Source of the DNA: Artemisia argyi
Lineage: Eukaryota > Streptophyta > Magnoliopsida > Asterales > Asteraceae
DNA length: 64,000 nt
Assembly: GCA_030686995.1 (NCBI GenBank)
Contig: CM060685.1
Coordinates: forward strand, 130,287,823 to 130,351,822
Reading direction: 5' to 3'
A model generated the notes under the pieces. That model saw nothing but the letters and a program-made list of their open reading frames with translations, did no database searches and was not told where the DNA came from. A program made the translations under genes and the position numbers. Numbering within the stretch: position 1 is the stretch's first letter; every line of letters begins with the position of its first letter. Positions 10,814 through 21,369 of this stretch are shown here, piece after piece.

Positions 10814-12610
10814 AGTTTTGAGTTTGGTTACTGATATCTACTTAAGACAATTAAGCATAAATGTGTCATTTTGTTATGAGTGAAGTGTCACATAATGCAT
10901 ATGTGAAGAATCATAGTTCATGCAATAACTCGCAAATAAGCACGATTGATATACACAATTCATAGTTACTTCACATAACACAACAACAATGAATCACAAC
11001 AAGGTTACATGTATATGACAAGGCCTAAACAAGATTTCGAAAAAAAATTATACAAAACCCATTTATCGCAAACTTGTATTGAGAGAAGATTTCGAAAAAA
11101 TGTTACAAAGATTTTTATCGAGAAAGTTAATTATCGAGAAAAATCCTTGTCTGTAAACTTTATCGAGATCTTTTCTTTATCCAAGGTTTGCGAAAGTTTT
11201 ATATTTTCGAAAAAACATTAATTTACGATAAAATTTATCGAGAACCTGGTGATTTCGAAATATATAGTTCAAAGAGTAATTTCGAAAAAAATAATTTCGA
11301 AAAAACTGAAGTCGAACAACATTTATCGAAATCATGAGTTTCTCGATAAGTTCATCATATATTGCGAAAACAAACTTGAGTTTCTCGAAAAAATTCTTAT
11401 ACAAGAATCATTCGATTTTGAAGTTAAACGTACGTTTCTTTGGAGAATTACTTTTCCAATGATTCAGGCCTGTCACAAAGAATGATAAACACAACTTAGA
11501 TATAATCAATACCCACGTTAAACTAAGATCTCGATAATTTTCAAGATTAATTATCTCGAAAATATATCAAGCTTGAGACTAATGAGAATGAATGGTTCTA
11601 GCATGTCACAAATATAAGTATGAGACACGTTATAACAGCATACAACACATTTGACTCATGTAGATCGAAGTTATCAACGAACGTGGCATACTAATTTATC
11701 GAGAACCAAGTATCAATGGTGTAGTACAATAACAACAATACTAACATGCATACTTGAGACCTTAGAAACATATCCCACCAATAAAACAAAGCAAACAATC
11801 ACAGAATCTCACAGACCCAAATCGACCCAACACCTAGATTTCTAAATTGAAGCAAACATGATGGAATGCATGATAAAATGATGAGGATATGTTAGAAACA
11901 TGCCTTGTAACAAAACCCTATCAAGAATCAAACACCTAAACATGTTTATAGCATTTTTCGAAATCATAAACCCTAGTTCTCGAAATCAAAAAATCAGGAG
12001 ATCGAGCCGTTGAATTAACAATTAATCAAGATCCTATGTTTGTAATACCCTAGAGATGACTTACGAACTTACAAATTGATGATCAAGATCGTGGATGACT
12101 CGAATGAATAAGGGCCGTAGGTTTAGAAAAGGGTTTAAGAGATTTTGAATTTTGTGGGGTTTGTGATATACGGTTTGTTTGTTTTAATATTTTTGAAATT
12201 TAAAGTTTAGTCACTTTAGGTCCCTTAACTATTAAATATGCCTACTTGAGTCCTAAAGTAAATAGCAAACATGTGTAACTTTGAGATATACATCCGTTAA
12301 TCCTAACTTATGAAGACTTAATTACGGGATGAGACAAAGTGATGTATAAAGAACATCCACACACTCAGAAATACCGTAAAATACGAAAAACATGCAAGTA
12401 TACCAATTAAAATTGGTAAACAAAATTTAAGCGTGACTCCCCCTCAACACGTGTAAAAATGAAACAAAGTGTTGAAGAGAAGCGATATACTTGCATTTTT
12501 TTTTTTTTTTAAATGCAATAGAAAATTTGAAGAAAAAAAATCTTTTTGTGTTTTGATTGGTTTATATTGAAGAAAAAATATTATACAAAGATAGTAATGA
12601 TGTTTGACGA
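10814..12610 (-). other. Spacer between RT-RNase H and the 1399-codon ORF
   Basis: About 1.8 kb with no supported ORF. From about 11035 to 11580 (and again near 11950-12000) it is packed with short motifs of the type TTTCGAAAAA, TTATCGAGAA and TTGCGAAA. The same motif family fills the 5' leader at 20520-20900. A PPT-like tract (minus-strand TTGAGGGGGAG) lies at 12437-12447, just after pol, next to a homopolymer tract at about 12498-12512. It could act as the 5' untranslated region of a separate transcript for the downstream ORF. Confidence 0.55.
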
Positions 12611-14236
12611 TCAGTTGTGTTTTAAAAACTTTTCAAGATCCTCTGGCGTCAAACATCTCATACCAATTTGGTGAACTAGACTAGCAAACCTTGATGGTGC
12701 TAAAGATTTGGTAAGTAAGTCCGCCAATTGGTACTCAGTCCCAACAAAATACAGTTCAACGGTACCCTTTTCCACATGCTCTTTGATGAAGTGATATTGG
12801 AGATCGATGTGTTTGGATTTGCAATGATGTACTGTGTTGCAGGAGATAGCAATTGCACTCTTGGAATCACAGTAGATACGAATCTTGTTGAATAGGTAGC
12901 CATAATCCTTAAGTTGTGATCTCATCCAAATGACTTGAGCACAACAAGCAGACATGGCTACGTATTCAGATTCTGTTGACGACAATGATGTGCAGTCCTG
13001 CTTCTTTGATTGCCATGACACAAGTTTGTCTCCTAGAAATTGTAATCCACCAGATGTGCTTTTGCGTGTGTCTAAACATCCTGCATGGTCAGCATCTGAA
13101 AAAGCAATTAGTTCAAAACCAGAATCCTTTGGATACCAGATTCCCAATTTAATGGTTCCCTTTATGTATCGAAGGATTCTTTTGACCTCACTGAGGTGTT
13201 TTTCTGTTGGTTTGGACTGATAGCGAGAGCACATGTAGACAACAAATACTATATCAGGTCTACTAGCTGTGAGATACATGAGGGACCCAATCATACTTCG
13301 GTATTTGGTAGGGTCAACAGGAGTCCCATGTAAATCAACATCTAGTTTTGTGGTATAGCCCATTGGTGTATTATAAGTATCACTGGTCATCATTCCATGT
13401 TTCTTTAAGATTTCTAGAGCATATTTGGACTGATTTATAAAAATTCCACGGGGTGATTGATGAACTTGTAGTCCTAGAAAGAACGAAAGTTCACCCATCA
13501 TGGACATTTCAAAATTATCTTTCATTAATTTTGCAAAATCATTAGAGTAACTTCTTTTTGTTGAGGCAAAAATGATGTCATCGACATATATTTGAACAAC
13601 ACGTAAGTCCTCCCCGTAGGTTTTTGTAAATAGTGTTGGATCCACCGATCCTTTAGAAAATTTATTGGCCAGCAAGAAAGTAGACAGTTTGTCATACCAC
13701 GCCCGTGGGGCTTGCTTGAGTCCGTAGAGTGCCTTTTTGAGTCGGTAAACGTGATTAGGACGCTCAGGATCAACGAAGCCTTCAGGTTGACTAACATAAA
13801 CTTCTTCACGGAGTTCTCCATTAAGAAATGCTGTTTTCACATCCATTTGGTAAACCACCATATTCCTGTGTGCAGCATAGGCTAAGAAGATCCGAACAGC
13901 TTCATGTCTAGCCACTGGAGCAAAGGATTCAGCAAAATCAAGTCCTTCTAGTTGAGAGTATCCTTTCGCTACCAGGCGTGATTTGTTACGTATGACAGTT
14001 CCTTCAGCATCAAGCTTATTCTTCCAAATCCATTTTAACCCGATGACAAAGACTCCGTCAAGTCTTTCAACTAATTCCCAGACTTCCAATCTTATGAATT
14101 GCTGAAATTCCTCTTGCATAGATTCAATCCAGTTGTCATAAGTCATTGCATCTTTAATGTTCTTTGGTTCTTCGTGACAAACTGTGAGTGCATAGATACA
14201 AGTTTCTCCATCCGTATGAAGTCGTTGTCTTGTCAT
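12611..14236 (-). CDS. pol: Copia reverse transcriptase and RNase H
   Basis: A 541-codon frame with full copia RT hallmarks: the VWELVER and WIWKNKLD entry region, [11 protein letters not shown] (about 106-116), [12 protein letters not shown] (129-140), [12 protein letters not shown] (170-181) and catalytic YVDD (217-220). RNase H follows, with [18 protein letters not shown] and SSTESEYVA. It copies element RNA into cDNA within the virus-like particle. The frame continues upstream in register with the integrase ORF but is separated from it by a TGA at 14282-14284, so the ATG used here is only the first internal Met after that stop. All RT catalytic residues I can see are intact. Confidence 0.95.
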   Translation of the reverse strand: MTRQRLHTDGETCIYALTVCHEEPKNIKDAMTYDNWIESMQEEFQQFIRLEVWELVERLDGVFVIGLKWIWKNKLDAEGTVIRNKSRLVAKGYSQLEGLDFAESFAPVARHEAVRIFLAYAAHRNMVVYQMDVKTAFLNGELREEVYVSQPEGFVDPERPNHVYRLKKALYGLKQAPRAWYDKLSTFLLANKFSKGSVDPTLFTKTYGEDLRVVQIYVDDIIFASTKRSYSNDFAKLMKDNFEMSMMGELSFFLGLQVHQSPRGIFINQSKYALEILKKHGMMTSDTYNTPMGYTTKLDVDLHGTPVDPTKYRSMIGSLMYLTASRPDIVFVVYMCSRYQSKPTEKHLSEVKRILRYIKGTIKLGIWYPKDSGFELIAFSDADHAGCLDTRKSTSGGLQFLGDKLVSWQSKKQDCTSLSSTESEYVAMSACCAQVIWMRSQLKDYGYLFNKIRIYCDSKSAIAISCNTVHHCKSKHIDLQYHFIKEHVEKGTVELYFVGTEYQLADLLTKSLAPSRFASLVHQIGMRCLTPEDLEKFLKHN

Positions 14237-14281
14237 AACAGGTGCATCTGGATGGCCAATAATATGAACTAGTGGATGGTC

Positions 14282-16120
14282 TCAAGTCCATTTGTGTGTG
14301 GAAGGGTGTAGTTGATAGGTATCTCGCATGTTAGCAAGATCCAAATTGCGTGTTGACGACTCAGCTATATCAGGAACAATAGGAGCCGGTGCAAACGGAT
14401 TAAAGAATGCATCAGGATCTTGCTCTGCTGGTTGGGGAACTAATTGTGGTGTTGGATCTTCAGCTGGATGGCGGGAGTTAGAACCAGTTTGTTCGGCTGT
14501 AGATGGTGATACAATTGGAGGACCGTCTCTCTCAACACCTGTAGTAGTTTGTTGAGGTGAGTCTGGTACTGGAATGTTATCAGGTTGAGCAGCGGAATTA
14601 GGTGAGACCTCAGTAGGACGGTATACAATTGTGTCATCAAATAGTAGAGCAAACAAGGTTTCTAATTCTTTGCGGTTGAGTGGCAAGGATTCAGCCGAAG
14701 ATGCCGGAGAGTTAAGACGGTTGAATTCGGGTCCTAAGCTGTGTTGCTCAGAAGCCATCTGTGTGAGTTCATCAAAATTAGCGTGAATGGTTTCTTGAAT
14801 TTCTCTTGTACGACGATTCCATATCCGAAAACCTTTGGAATTTTCACAGTATCCAACGAACACTCCAATGTCAGCCTTTGCTTTAAGTTTAGCTAAATCA
14901 TCACGATCATTTTTCGGATAACAAAGTGCTCCAAATACATGAAAGTAATCGATGTTCGGTTTTCTTTTGTGAACAATTTGATATGGTGTTTTGCGATGGC
15001 GTTTTGTGATCATGCAACGGTTTTGAGTATAACATGCGGTTGAAACAGCTTCTGCCCACAAGTAATCTGGTAATTGAGCATTAATCAACATAGTTCTAGC
15101 AGCTTCCACTAACGTCCTGTTGCGTCTTTCAACAACTCCATTCTGTTCTGGGCTTCTAGGAATAGATGTTTGATGTTCAATTCCCACTTTCTCATAATAA
15201 GATCGAAGTGTCTGATTCTTGAATTCAGTTCCATTGTCAGTTCTGACTATTCGTACCGTGTTGCGTAACTGAACTTGAATTTTAGTAAGAAAGGTGATGA
15301 TCATTGAAGGAGCCTGATCTTTACTTCGTAAGAAATAAACCCAAGTCCATCTGGAGAAGTCATCTACAATTACTAGTATGTAGCGTTTACCGTTGATACT
15401 TTGAACACGCATCGGTCCACATAGATCCATATGAAGCAGTTGTAAAACATGATTCGTACTTTGTTCAGGTTTTGATGGAAAGTGAGCACGAGTACTTTTT
15501 CCTTGTTCACAGGCTGGACATAAGTGATCTTTGGTAAAACGGAATCTTGGAAATCCATCAACAAGTTTATAACGAGCAAGGTCAGTCATGGTTTTGAAAT
15601 TCAAGTGCGAAAGACGTTTGTGCCATAACCAAGATTTAGTCGATTCTGCTTTGGAGAAAAGACATATCGGAGATGTTGCAATCATATCTGACATTGATAT
15701 AGTATAAAGGTTAGAACCACGTGAGCCAGACATTAGATCGTTTCCTTGTAAGTCACGAACAAAGCACGTTTTCTCACGAAATGCTACTTCTAGATCCCCA
15801 TCACAGAATTGACCAATAGAGAAAAGGTTGTGTCCAAGGCCTTCCACATAGTAAACACGACTGATTTCAATGTTCCCGCTGATATAGTCACCATATCCCA
15901 TGATTAGAGCGTAATGATCATTCCCGAATCTGACAGTACCAATGAACTTTGAGACAAAGTTGTGTAACAGTTTGAGATTGCCTGTCATATGTCGGGTGCA
16001 TCCGCTATCAACAATCCAGAGAACGATCTGTACCACCTGTATCACAAGAAGAAGACACGGATGGAACAGAAGTAAGGGTGGAACCCAAAGACAATGCGGG
16101 TTCCTGTTGATTAGTAACAC
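14282..16120 (-). CDS. pol: Copia protease end and integrase, closed by an early stop
   Basis: A 612-codon frame. It opens with the aspartic protease active-site motif VDSGCTRHMTG (D38-S39-G40). A GAG-pre-integrase zinc region follows (WHKRLSHLNF... with CPACEQGK). Then comes the integrase core with the catalytic acidic residues in MDLCGP, TDNGTEF and NGVVERRNR (the DDE triad), and the FGALCYPKNDRDD region typical of copia. The reported start is not a true start: this frame is offset by one base from the coiled-coil ORF, and the two meet around 16010-16030. It ends in TGA at 14282-14284, in frame with RT, which I read as a nonsense mutation. These two lesions split the usual single polyprotein. 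Confidence 0.9.
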   Translation of the reverse strand: MLLINRNPHCLWVPPLLLFHPCLLLVIQVVQIVLWIVDSGCTRHMTGNLKLLHNFVSKFIGTVRFGNDHYALIMGYGDYISGNIEISRVYYVEGLGHNLFSIGQFCDGDLEVAFREKTCFVRDLQGNDLMSGSRGSNLYTISMSDMIATSPICLFSKAESTKSWLWHKRLSHLNFKTMTDLARYKLVDGFPRFRFTKDHLCPACEQGKSTRAHFPSKPEQSTNHVLQLLHMDLCGPMRVQSINGKRYILVIVDDFSRWTWVYFLRSKDQAPSMIITFLTKIQVQLRNTVRIVRTDNGTEFKNQTLRSYYEKVGIEHQTSIPRSPEQNGVVERRNRTLVEAARTMLINAQLPDYLWAEAVSTACYTQNRCMITKRHRKTPYQIVHKRKPNIDYFHVFGALCYPKNDRDDLAKLKAKADIGVFVGYCENSKGFRIWNRRTREIQETIHANFDELTQMASEQHSLGPEFNRLNSPASSAESLPLNRKELETLFALLFDDTIVYRPTEVSPNSAAQPDNIPVPDSPQQTTTGVERDGPPIVSPSTAEQTGSNSRHPAEDPTPQLVPQPAEQDPDAFFNPFAPAPIVPDIAESSTRNLDLANMRDTYQLHPSTHKWT

Positions 16121-18596
16121 ATGTATTCAACAATTTAGGAATCCATTTAAAGTCTGGTTTGTATTGTAACCAACGTTGCCAGTTCCAACTAGTTTTTGCT
16201 TTCTTAATGTTAAATGCACTAGTAGTTGGCTCATTCCTAGATTTGTTCTCGGCACCTATGGGGGTAACTGTGATATCATTAGAAACCGTAGAAGACGGCT
16301 TTCCTAAGTTAGACTTAGAGGCGGTAGTGGGCCTAAAAGGAATGTGTGTCCTACGTTTCTTATGACGATTGAGAAGAGAATTAGCTAAACATTTTGTATG
16401 ATCACCAGATGATACGCTTTTACGACAAAACACACAAGATGCATTAATATTCAAAACATTCAAAGGTTCATCATTCGTAACATTTAGATTTTGATTACAA
16501 TTTGCCAGATTAGAATCTAAATCTGATGCAACATGAGTTTTATTCAAATTCCTAAGTTGGTCTTCTACTTCTTGAGCTTCTAGGTGTCCTCTCTTACGTT
16601 GCAAGATCCTATTCTTCTTTTTACTTTTTCGCTTGGGTCTGCTAACGCTAGAAGTGGAGACTAGTCCTGTAGAAGTGGAGTTATCAACATTAGTGTTTTG
16701 AACAACCTTTCCTTTATCAGTTTTGTTTAATTGATACATTCCTGATGCTATCACCGTGGTGTCAACCATATTTCCTTTTTGAAGTAGCTTAACTTTCTCT
16801 TTCAAATCAATGATGATGTGATTTTTGTCCTGAATTTCAGACTCAAGTAAACCATTGCAATATTTGATTTCATCGCGGTTTTGTTGCCATTCGGCGTTTT
16901 CAATTTTTAAATCCGCAATTTCTTTCTCGTGTCGGAGACACCGACCTTTTAAAGACTCGTTGTTTTTGCAAATCTGACAAGAGTTTGAAACATTTTGACT
17001 TTGAAACTTCAATTCCCTTTCAAGACTTTTAGCTTGACACCATTCAAGCCTTTGATTGAGTTGACAAATTTCTTTTGAAAATTGTTTTTTCACATCATCA
17101 TTTTTAATTCTCAACTTATCATTTTCCTGTTTAAGTGTCTCAATTTCCTCATTCAACAAGTTATTATCAACACAAAGATCATCCATAAACATAGAAGTAC
17201 CAGATTTATAGAGATCATTCATGATAACAGACAAAATATCAGCATTGAAAACTTGTTCCAAGAGTCGATCAGCATCATTTTTTAAAACTCTATTTCTTTG
17301 CTTTTGAACCAAAATGTCATTTTCAGTTGCATTGAAAACGTTTATCATATTTTTGACCTCCTTTTGAAGTTCCTGATCCCAACGTGTAGCACAGAGACGG
17401 AGGTGTTGAACAATTGGCTTCATTTGTTTTTGAAAAATATCTCTCTTTTCTCGCTCGTAAGCGGATTGAAAAGTTTCAATTTTTATTTCAGAATTACGTT
17501 CAATTGTTTCCTCCAAAATTTCGATGTCTTCCATAAAGGTTTTGAAATAATTTAAGACACGACACGTTTTCGGTAAAGGTGTAAGTTCACCGGATGATGG
17601 TAAAGGACCATTTATTTGTGCTACAGTTTGGACAGGGGCCTCATTATGAGATGAAACATATGACTCTTCGATAAACCATGATTTCTCAGGTAAATCCTTT
17701 TGAGTAACAAAGGATTTAGAAAGAGGTGGAGCTTTGGAATAGTCATATGGTGTCCAATATTGAACATAACTCATTTTTGATCGACTCTCGTCTTCAAGTT
17801 CTTCTTCTTCCTCAGTATCAAACATGTGATCAATACTGTAAATCTTAGGATTTTCTTTAAAAGCTGTGTGAAGAAACATTGATTTGAAATCGCAAAGTGC
17901 AAATCCTTTATCGGGTCTCGGTTTTAAAGCAAATTTCTGAATTGTTGTGACAGAGTTCCCATGTTTGTAAACAATGTGACGAAATTCTTTGAGTTGTTTT
18001 TCAAGATCAACAATATCACCAAGTAAGTCATCTATATACTTCTTTTTTCGTGTTTTATGTTCACAAAACTCCTTTTTGCAATTTGACAATTCTGTTTCAG
18101 TTTTTGAAAGGTCTCTTTGAAGACGTTCAACTTGCATTTTCAATTCACACTTCTCACTTTCAAGTTTCGAAATCAACTTTCCGTTTGACTCAATTAAATC
18201 TTGCATTTTACGTTGAAGATCTTGTTCTTTGTTGTAAGAATCTTGAAAAGCTTTTTCAAAACTTTTTGCATGTTTAATCTTGTCTTCCTGATTTGAAAGC
18301 TGAATTTTATAACACTCAATATCTCGTGCATGTGACGCATTTTTTTCTTTCAAAACTTTATTTGTCTCGTTGCATTTAATGATTTGCAATTGTTGATCAT
18401 CCAGTTGTTTAGATAACAATATTAGGTCAGGGTCTGGATCAAATGATGGTTCATGTTGTTCTAAATGATCATGTTTATCATTCTCAATAGGATCATCAAA
18501 TGAAACAACTGTGTCATCATCAAATATGACAACTGTGCTTATTTGTTCATCTGTTTGAGACGATGAAGATGATTTACATGGAACAACTTGCGCCAT
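16008..18596 (-). CDS. Coiled-coil gag-pol linker ORF leading into protease
   Basis: An 862-codon frame between gag and protease. After an acidic N-terminus there are long Glu/Lys/Leu/Gln-rich segments (about residues 60-220 and 330-610) with heptad-like spacing, typical of coiled coils. Next comes a basic KRKSKKKNRILQRKR patch (near residue 650), a Cys pair CVFC around residue 740 and a Ser/Thr-rich tail. It is in frame with gag across a single UAG at 18660-18662; the 21 intervening codons are open, so its first Met may not be the natural start. The end is out of frame with the protease motif by one base. Long coiled-coil linkers of this kind occur in SIRE-type elements. Its precise role is unknown. 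Confidence 0.75.
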   Translation of the reverse strand: MAQVVPCKSSSSSQTDEQISTVVIFDDDTVVSFDDPIENDKHDHLEQHEPSFDPDPDLILLSKQLDDQQLQIIKCNETNKVLKEKNASHARDIECYKIQLSNQEDKIKHAKSFEKAFQDSYNKEQDLQRKMQDLIESNGKLISKLESEKCELKMQVERLQRDLSKTETELSNCKKEFCEHKTRKKKYIDDLLGDIVDLEKQLKEFRHIVYKHGNSVTTIQKFALKPRPDKGFALCDFKSMFLHTAFKENPKIYSIDHMFDTEEEEELEDESRSKMSYVQYWTPYDYSKAPPLSKSFVTQKDLPEKSWFIEESYVSSHNEAPVQTVAQINGPLPSSGELTPLPKTCRVLNYFKTFMEDIEILEETIERNSEIKIETFQSAYEREKRDIFQKQMKPIVQHLRLCATRWDQELQKEVKNMINVFNATENDILVQKQRNRVLKNDADRLLEQVFNADILSVIMNDLYKSGTSMFMDDLCVDNNLLNEEIETLKQENDKLRIKNDDVKKQFSKEICQLNQRLEWCQAKSLERELKFQSQNVSNSCQICKNNESLKGRCLRHEKEIADLKIENAEWQQNRDEIKYCNGLLESEIQDKNHIIIDLKEKVKLLQKGNMVDTTVIASGMYQLNKTDKGKVVQNTNVDNSTSTGLVSTSSVSRPKRKSKKKNRILQRKRGHLEAQEVEDQLRNLNKTHVASDLDSNLANCNQNLNVTNDEPLNVLNINASCVFCRKSVSSGDHTKCLANSLLNRHKKRRTHIPFRPTTASKSNLGKPSSTVSNDITVTPIGAENKSRNEPTTSAFNIKKAKTSWNWQRWLQYKPDFKWIPKLLNTCVTNQQEPALSLGSTLTSVPSVSSSCDTGGTDRSLDC

Positions 18597-18659
18597 ATCT
18601 GATTCATAAGCAGAAGGTGAGATTATTTCATTAATAAAGCATGCATTGAGGTCATGTAC

Positions 18660-20597
18660 CTAAGACAAGCCGTCAGTGTCATACACTGGACCTGAATCAT
18701 TGAGCTTAAGTTCCTGCATGTTGGCCATAAGCATCACAGCAGCATTGACTTCCAGATCTTCCATGTCATCATCGTTGTTCACATTTGCCATGAAGTTGTT
18801 ATCCTGTTCAGGGAAATGTCCATCTTTTCCATCTTGAAGAGCCATGAGTAATGCCTTCTTGTGAAACTTACTACCCCGAATTCTCGGTTTGGGACATGCT
18901 GTAGCTATATGACCTTGTTCATTGCAATTGTAGCACCAAACTGCATTCCCTGAGTTGGAGTTCCTTGTTGCAACTGAGTCAGACCTTTGTTGAGAAGATC
19001 CTGAGTTGTTCCTGAACCCCGTATTGTTACTAAACCTCTGATCATTCCCATAATTTCCTGAAGAGCTTCCTGAACCAGATCGACCATAGTTACGATTCTG
19101 AATTTCTACTCTTCCATCATTGACAACAACTTGATTCCTTGTGTTTGAAGATGAACGTTGACGGTTGTTTGTTTTGTTGGAGAATTTGCTGAAAGCACGA
19201 GCAATAAGAGCAAGTCCCTGATTCAACGTGTTAAAGTCATCATCGTCATCGTCATTGGAATTTGAGTAATACACAACATCATTGTTGTTTAATGGAACCA
19301 GTTGAGTAGAGGCATTCTGTGGAGATGAATCATAAGGGACCATTTGGTTCGAGGTAGAAGATTGTGGATAACTGAAGTAGTTCTGCTCTTGAACATATGC
19401 ATGATTTGACATTGGTGGTGGAGCATAGGGAGACTGAGCTACGAGAGCCAAAGAATTTGGTGTAGAAGTTGGTGTGTATCCTCCTCGTAGAGCTCGATCT
19501 TTTTCCACTTCAGGTTCATGGTGTTTCAGAAAATCATACAACAAACCATATGGAGCATCATGCAGATTCTTAGTTTGACGAACAAATGTCACATATTTAT
19601 GCCAATCAGGGCCAAGACTACCAACAAATTTGGAGTTCACCGCGATCGTTGGTACTGTGATTTTGTGACGTTCCAGATCATTCACCACATTTGTGAAACG
19701 ATGATAGTAGGATTCAAGGGACTCTCCTGGTTCAATTGTGATGTCAGTGTATTCCATGTAGAGTTTGGATTCCATATCATCTTTGTTCAATTGAGTGCCT
19801 TCCATAAGGAGATGAACATGTTCCCACATAGCTTTGGTTGTTTTCTGAGCATCGACACTTCGATAAATTGGATTTGGTATTCCTTGAAGTATATAAGCCA
19901 TTGCATACTCATCAGCTTCACGATGTAATTTCTGTTCTTCTGTGAGTTGAGATTCTGGAAGAGGTCGATCACCAGGAGGACGTGGAGGATCAGCAGTTGG
20001 ATCACCAGCTTCAAATCTTGTTGGCCACTCAAATGGTCCTTCAAGTATCACTTGCTTCAAGAATTTCCCATGAGGTTTCTTTAATTCAAGGAATCGTAAG
20101 AATCGACTTGACCATTGAACATAGTTCCCGGGTGTTAGCATTGGAGGTGTTTCAAGTGATCCTGCCTCATGTCGGGATTGTTGAGTTGTAATAACTTCAC
20201 ACATTCTGTCAAACCAGTGAGGTTGTTTGGAGGAAAACTGAGTATTTTGTTGTGGCACTTGATATGGTTGTTGTTTAGGAATGATCTGATGTTGTTGCAT
20301 CATTAGGTAATGATGTAGTGGATTGTATGTTTGTTTTTGAGAAGGTTGTTGATTCATTTGGTGCGGAAGGTAATGTTGTTGCTGATACTGCTGATGTTGA
20401 TGTTGCTGATACTGCTGATGTTGATGTTGTTGAATATGAGGGAAGTAATGATTAGGTGGTTGAGACATCTTAGAACACTTGTGTAGAAATGGATCTTGTA
20501 GAAAGTGTAGAAATAGCCAAGTATCGAAAAAACTTTGTTCAACTTCGGATTGCGAAATCTTGGTCAACAGGGATTGCGAAACTTTGTAGAATACCAA
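18660..20597 (-). CDS. gag: Copia Gag nucleocapsid protein
   Basis: A 645-codon frame. The N-terminal third is very Gln/His-rich (repeated QQHQHQQY-like runs). A central capsid-like region follows, with LTPGNYVQWSSRFLRFLE and the typical copia-gag string ESLESYYHRFTNVVNDL. A CCHC zinc knuckle, CYNCNEQGHIATACP, lies in the C-terminal fifth and would bind RNA. It forms the particle that packages element RNA. The frame ends at UAG followed by GUA, then runs on open into the next ORF. The first ~40 codons come before a second Met (MSQPPNHYF); that internal Met, at about 20469, is an equally plausible start. Confidence 0.93.
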   Translation of the reverse strand: MVFYKVSQSLLTKISQSEVEQSFFDTWLFLHFLQDPFLHKCSKMSQPPNHYFPHIQQHQHQQYQQHQHQQYQQQHYLPHQMNQQPSQKQTYNPLHHYLMMQQHQIIPKQQPYQVPQQNTQFSSKQPHWFDRMCEVITTQQSRHEAGSLETPPMLTPGNYVQWSSRFLRFLELKKPHGKFLKQVILEGPFEWPTRFEAGDPTADPPRPPGDRPLPESQLTEEQKLHREADEYAMAYILQGIPNPIYRSVDAQKTTKAMWEHVHLLMEGTQLNKDDMESKLYMEYTDITIEPGESLESYYHRFTNVVNDLERHKITVPTIAVNSKFVGSLGPDWHKYVTFVRQTKNLHDAPYGLLYDFLKHHEPEVEKDRALRGGYTPTSTPNSLALVAQSPYAPPPMSNHAYVQEQNYFSYPQSSTSNQMVPYDSSPQNASTQLVPLNNNDVVYYSNSNDDDDDDFNTLNQGLALIARAFSKFSNKTNNRQRSSSNTRNQVVVNDGRVEIQNRNYGRSGSGSSSGNYGNDQRFSNNTGFRNNSGSSQQRSDSVATRNSNSGNAVWCYNCNEQGHIATACPKPRIRGSKFHKKALLMALQDGKDGHFPEQDNNFMANVNNDDDMEDLEVNAAVMLMANMQELKLNDSGPVYDTDGLS

Positions 20598-21359
20598 TGA
20601 TCGCGATACTTCAGAATTCCAAAGATTGCGATAAAACAGGGATTGCGAAAGTTTTCAGGTATTCGAAAATACAAGGATTACGAAACTTTTCAGGTTTTCG
20701 AAAAACTTGAAATTTCGAAAAAAAATCAAGGTTTTGCGAAACTTTTTAGGTTTGCGAAATAATAAGATTTCGAAACTTAATAAGTTTGCGATAACTGTGT
20801 GATTTTCGAAAATTGGATGTTTTTCGAAAAAACACAAAGTTACGAAAAAACAGTTTTCGAAATTATACAATTTCGAGAACTTTCCCAAACGTCGAAGTAC
20901 TTAACTTTCTTATACAAGAAAGAAAATACCGAGTCCACACAAACGAAGTCGAGGTAGTGCACGTAGAGAGGATCTCGAAATGGTAGCAATAAAGATCTCG
21001 ATAACTTGGTAGTTTTTGTTTTACAAAGAAAGCAATCCTAAAACTCGTTTTTATTTAAAGATACTTGTACTTTTGTGTGTAAAATGAATAGATCTTAAAG
21101 AAAGTTGAAAACTTTAAGAACTTTTTCAAAACCAAAAAAAATTTCGATAAAAGTACAAATCACCAAGTCGAATATTTTTGTAAAAAAGTTTGGAACTTTT
21201 TGGTTTGTGTCGATTTTAAACACAAGTTTGTAAGCAAAGATGTGAGAAAAACCAAGAAACAAACAAGAAAGTTTAAAATTTTCACAAAAAATTCGATTAA
21301 AAAAACGACTTTTAAGATAAAAATCAATGAAAACAATAACTACACCTTCCTCTAGCGAA
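20598..21359 (-). other. Element C 5' leader, rich in TTTCGAAA-type motifs
   Basis: Untranslated leader between PBS and gag. At about 20520-20900 (slightly overlapping the start of gag) there are at least 15 copies of variants such as TTGCGAAAC, TTTCGAAAAA and TTGCGATAA in roughly 380 bp. The rest is A-rich on the plus strand. The motif family recurs in the spacer at 11035-11580. Confidence 0.6.
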
Positions 21360-21367
21360 TGATACCA
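21360..21367 (-). other. Element C primer-binding site
   Basis: On the minus strand TGGTATCA follows the 5' LTR after two bases. This is the core complement of the initiator tRNA-Met 3' end used by most copia elements. Only the first eight bases match the usual TGGTATCAGAGC. Confidence 0.8.
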
Positions 21368-21369
21368 CT

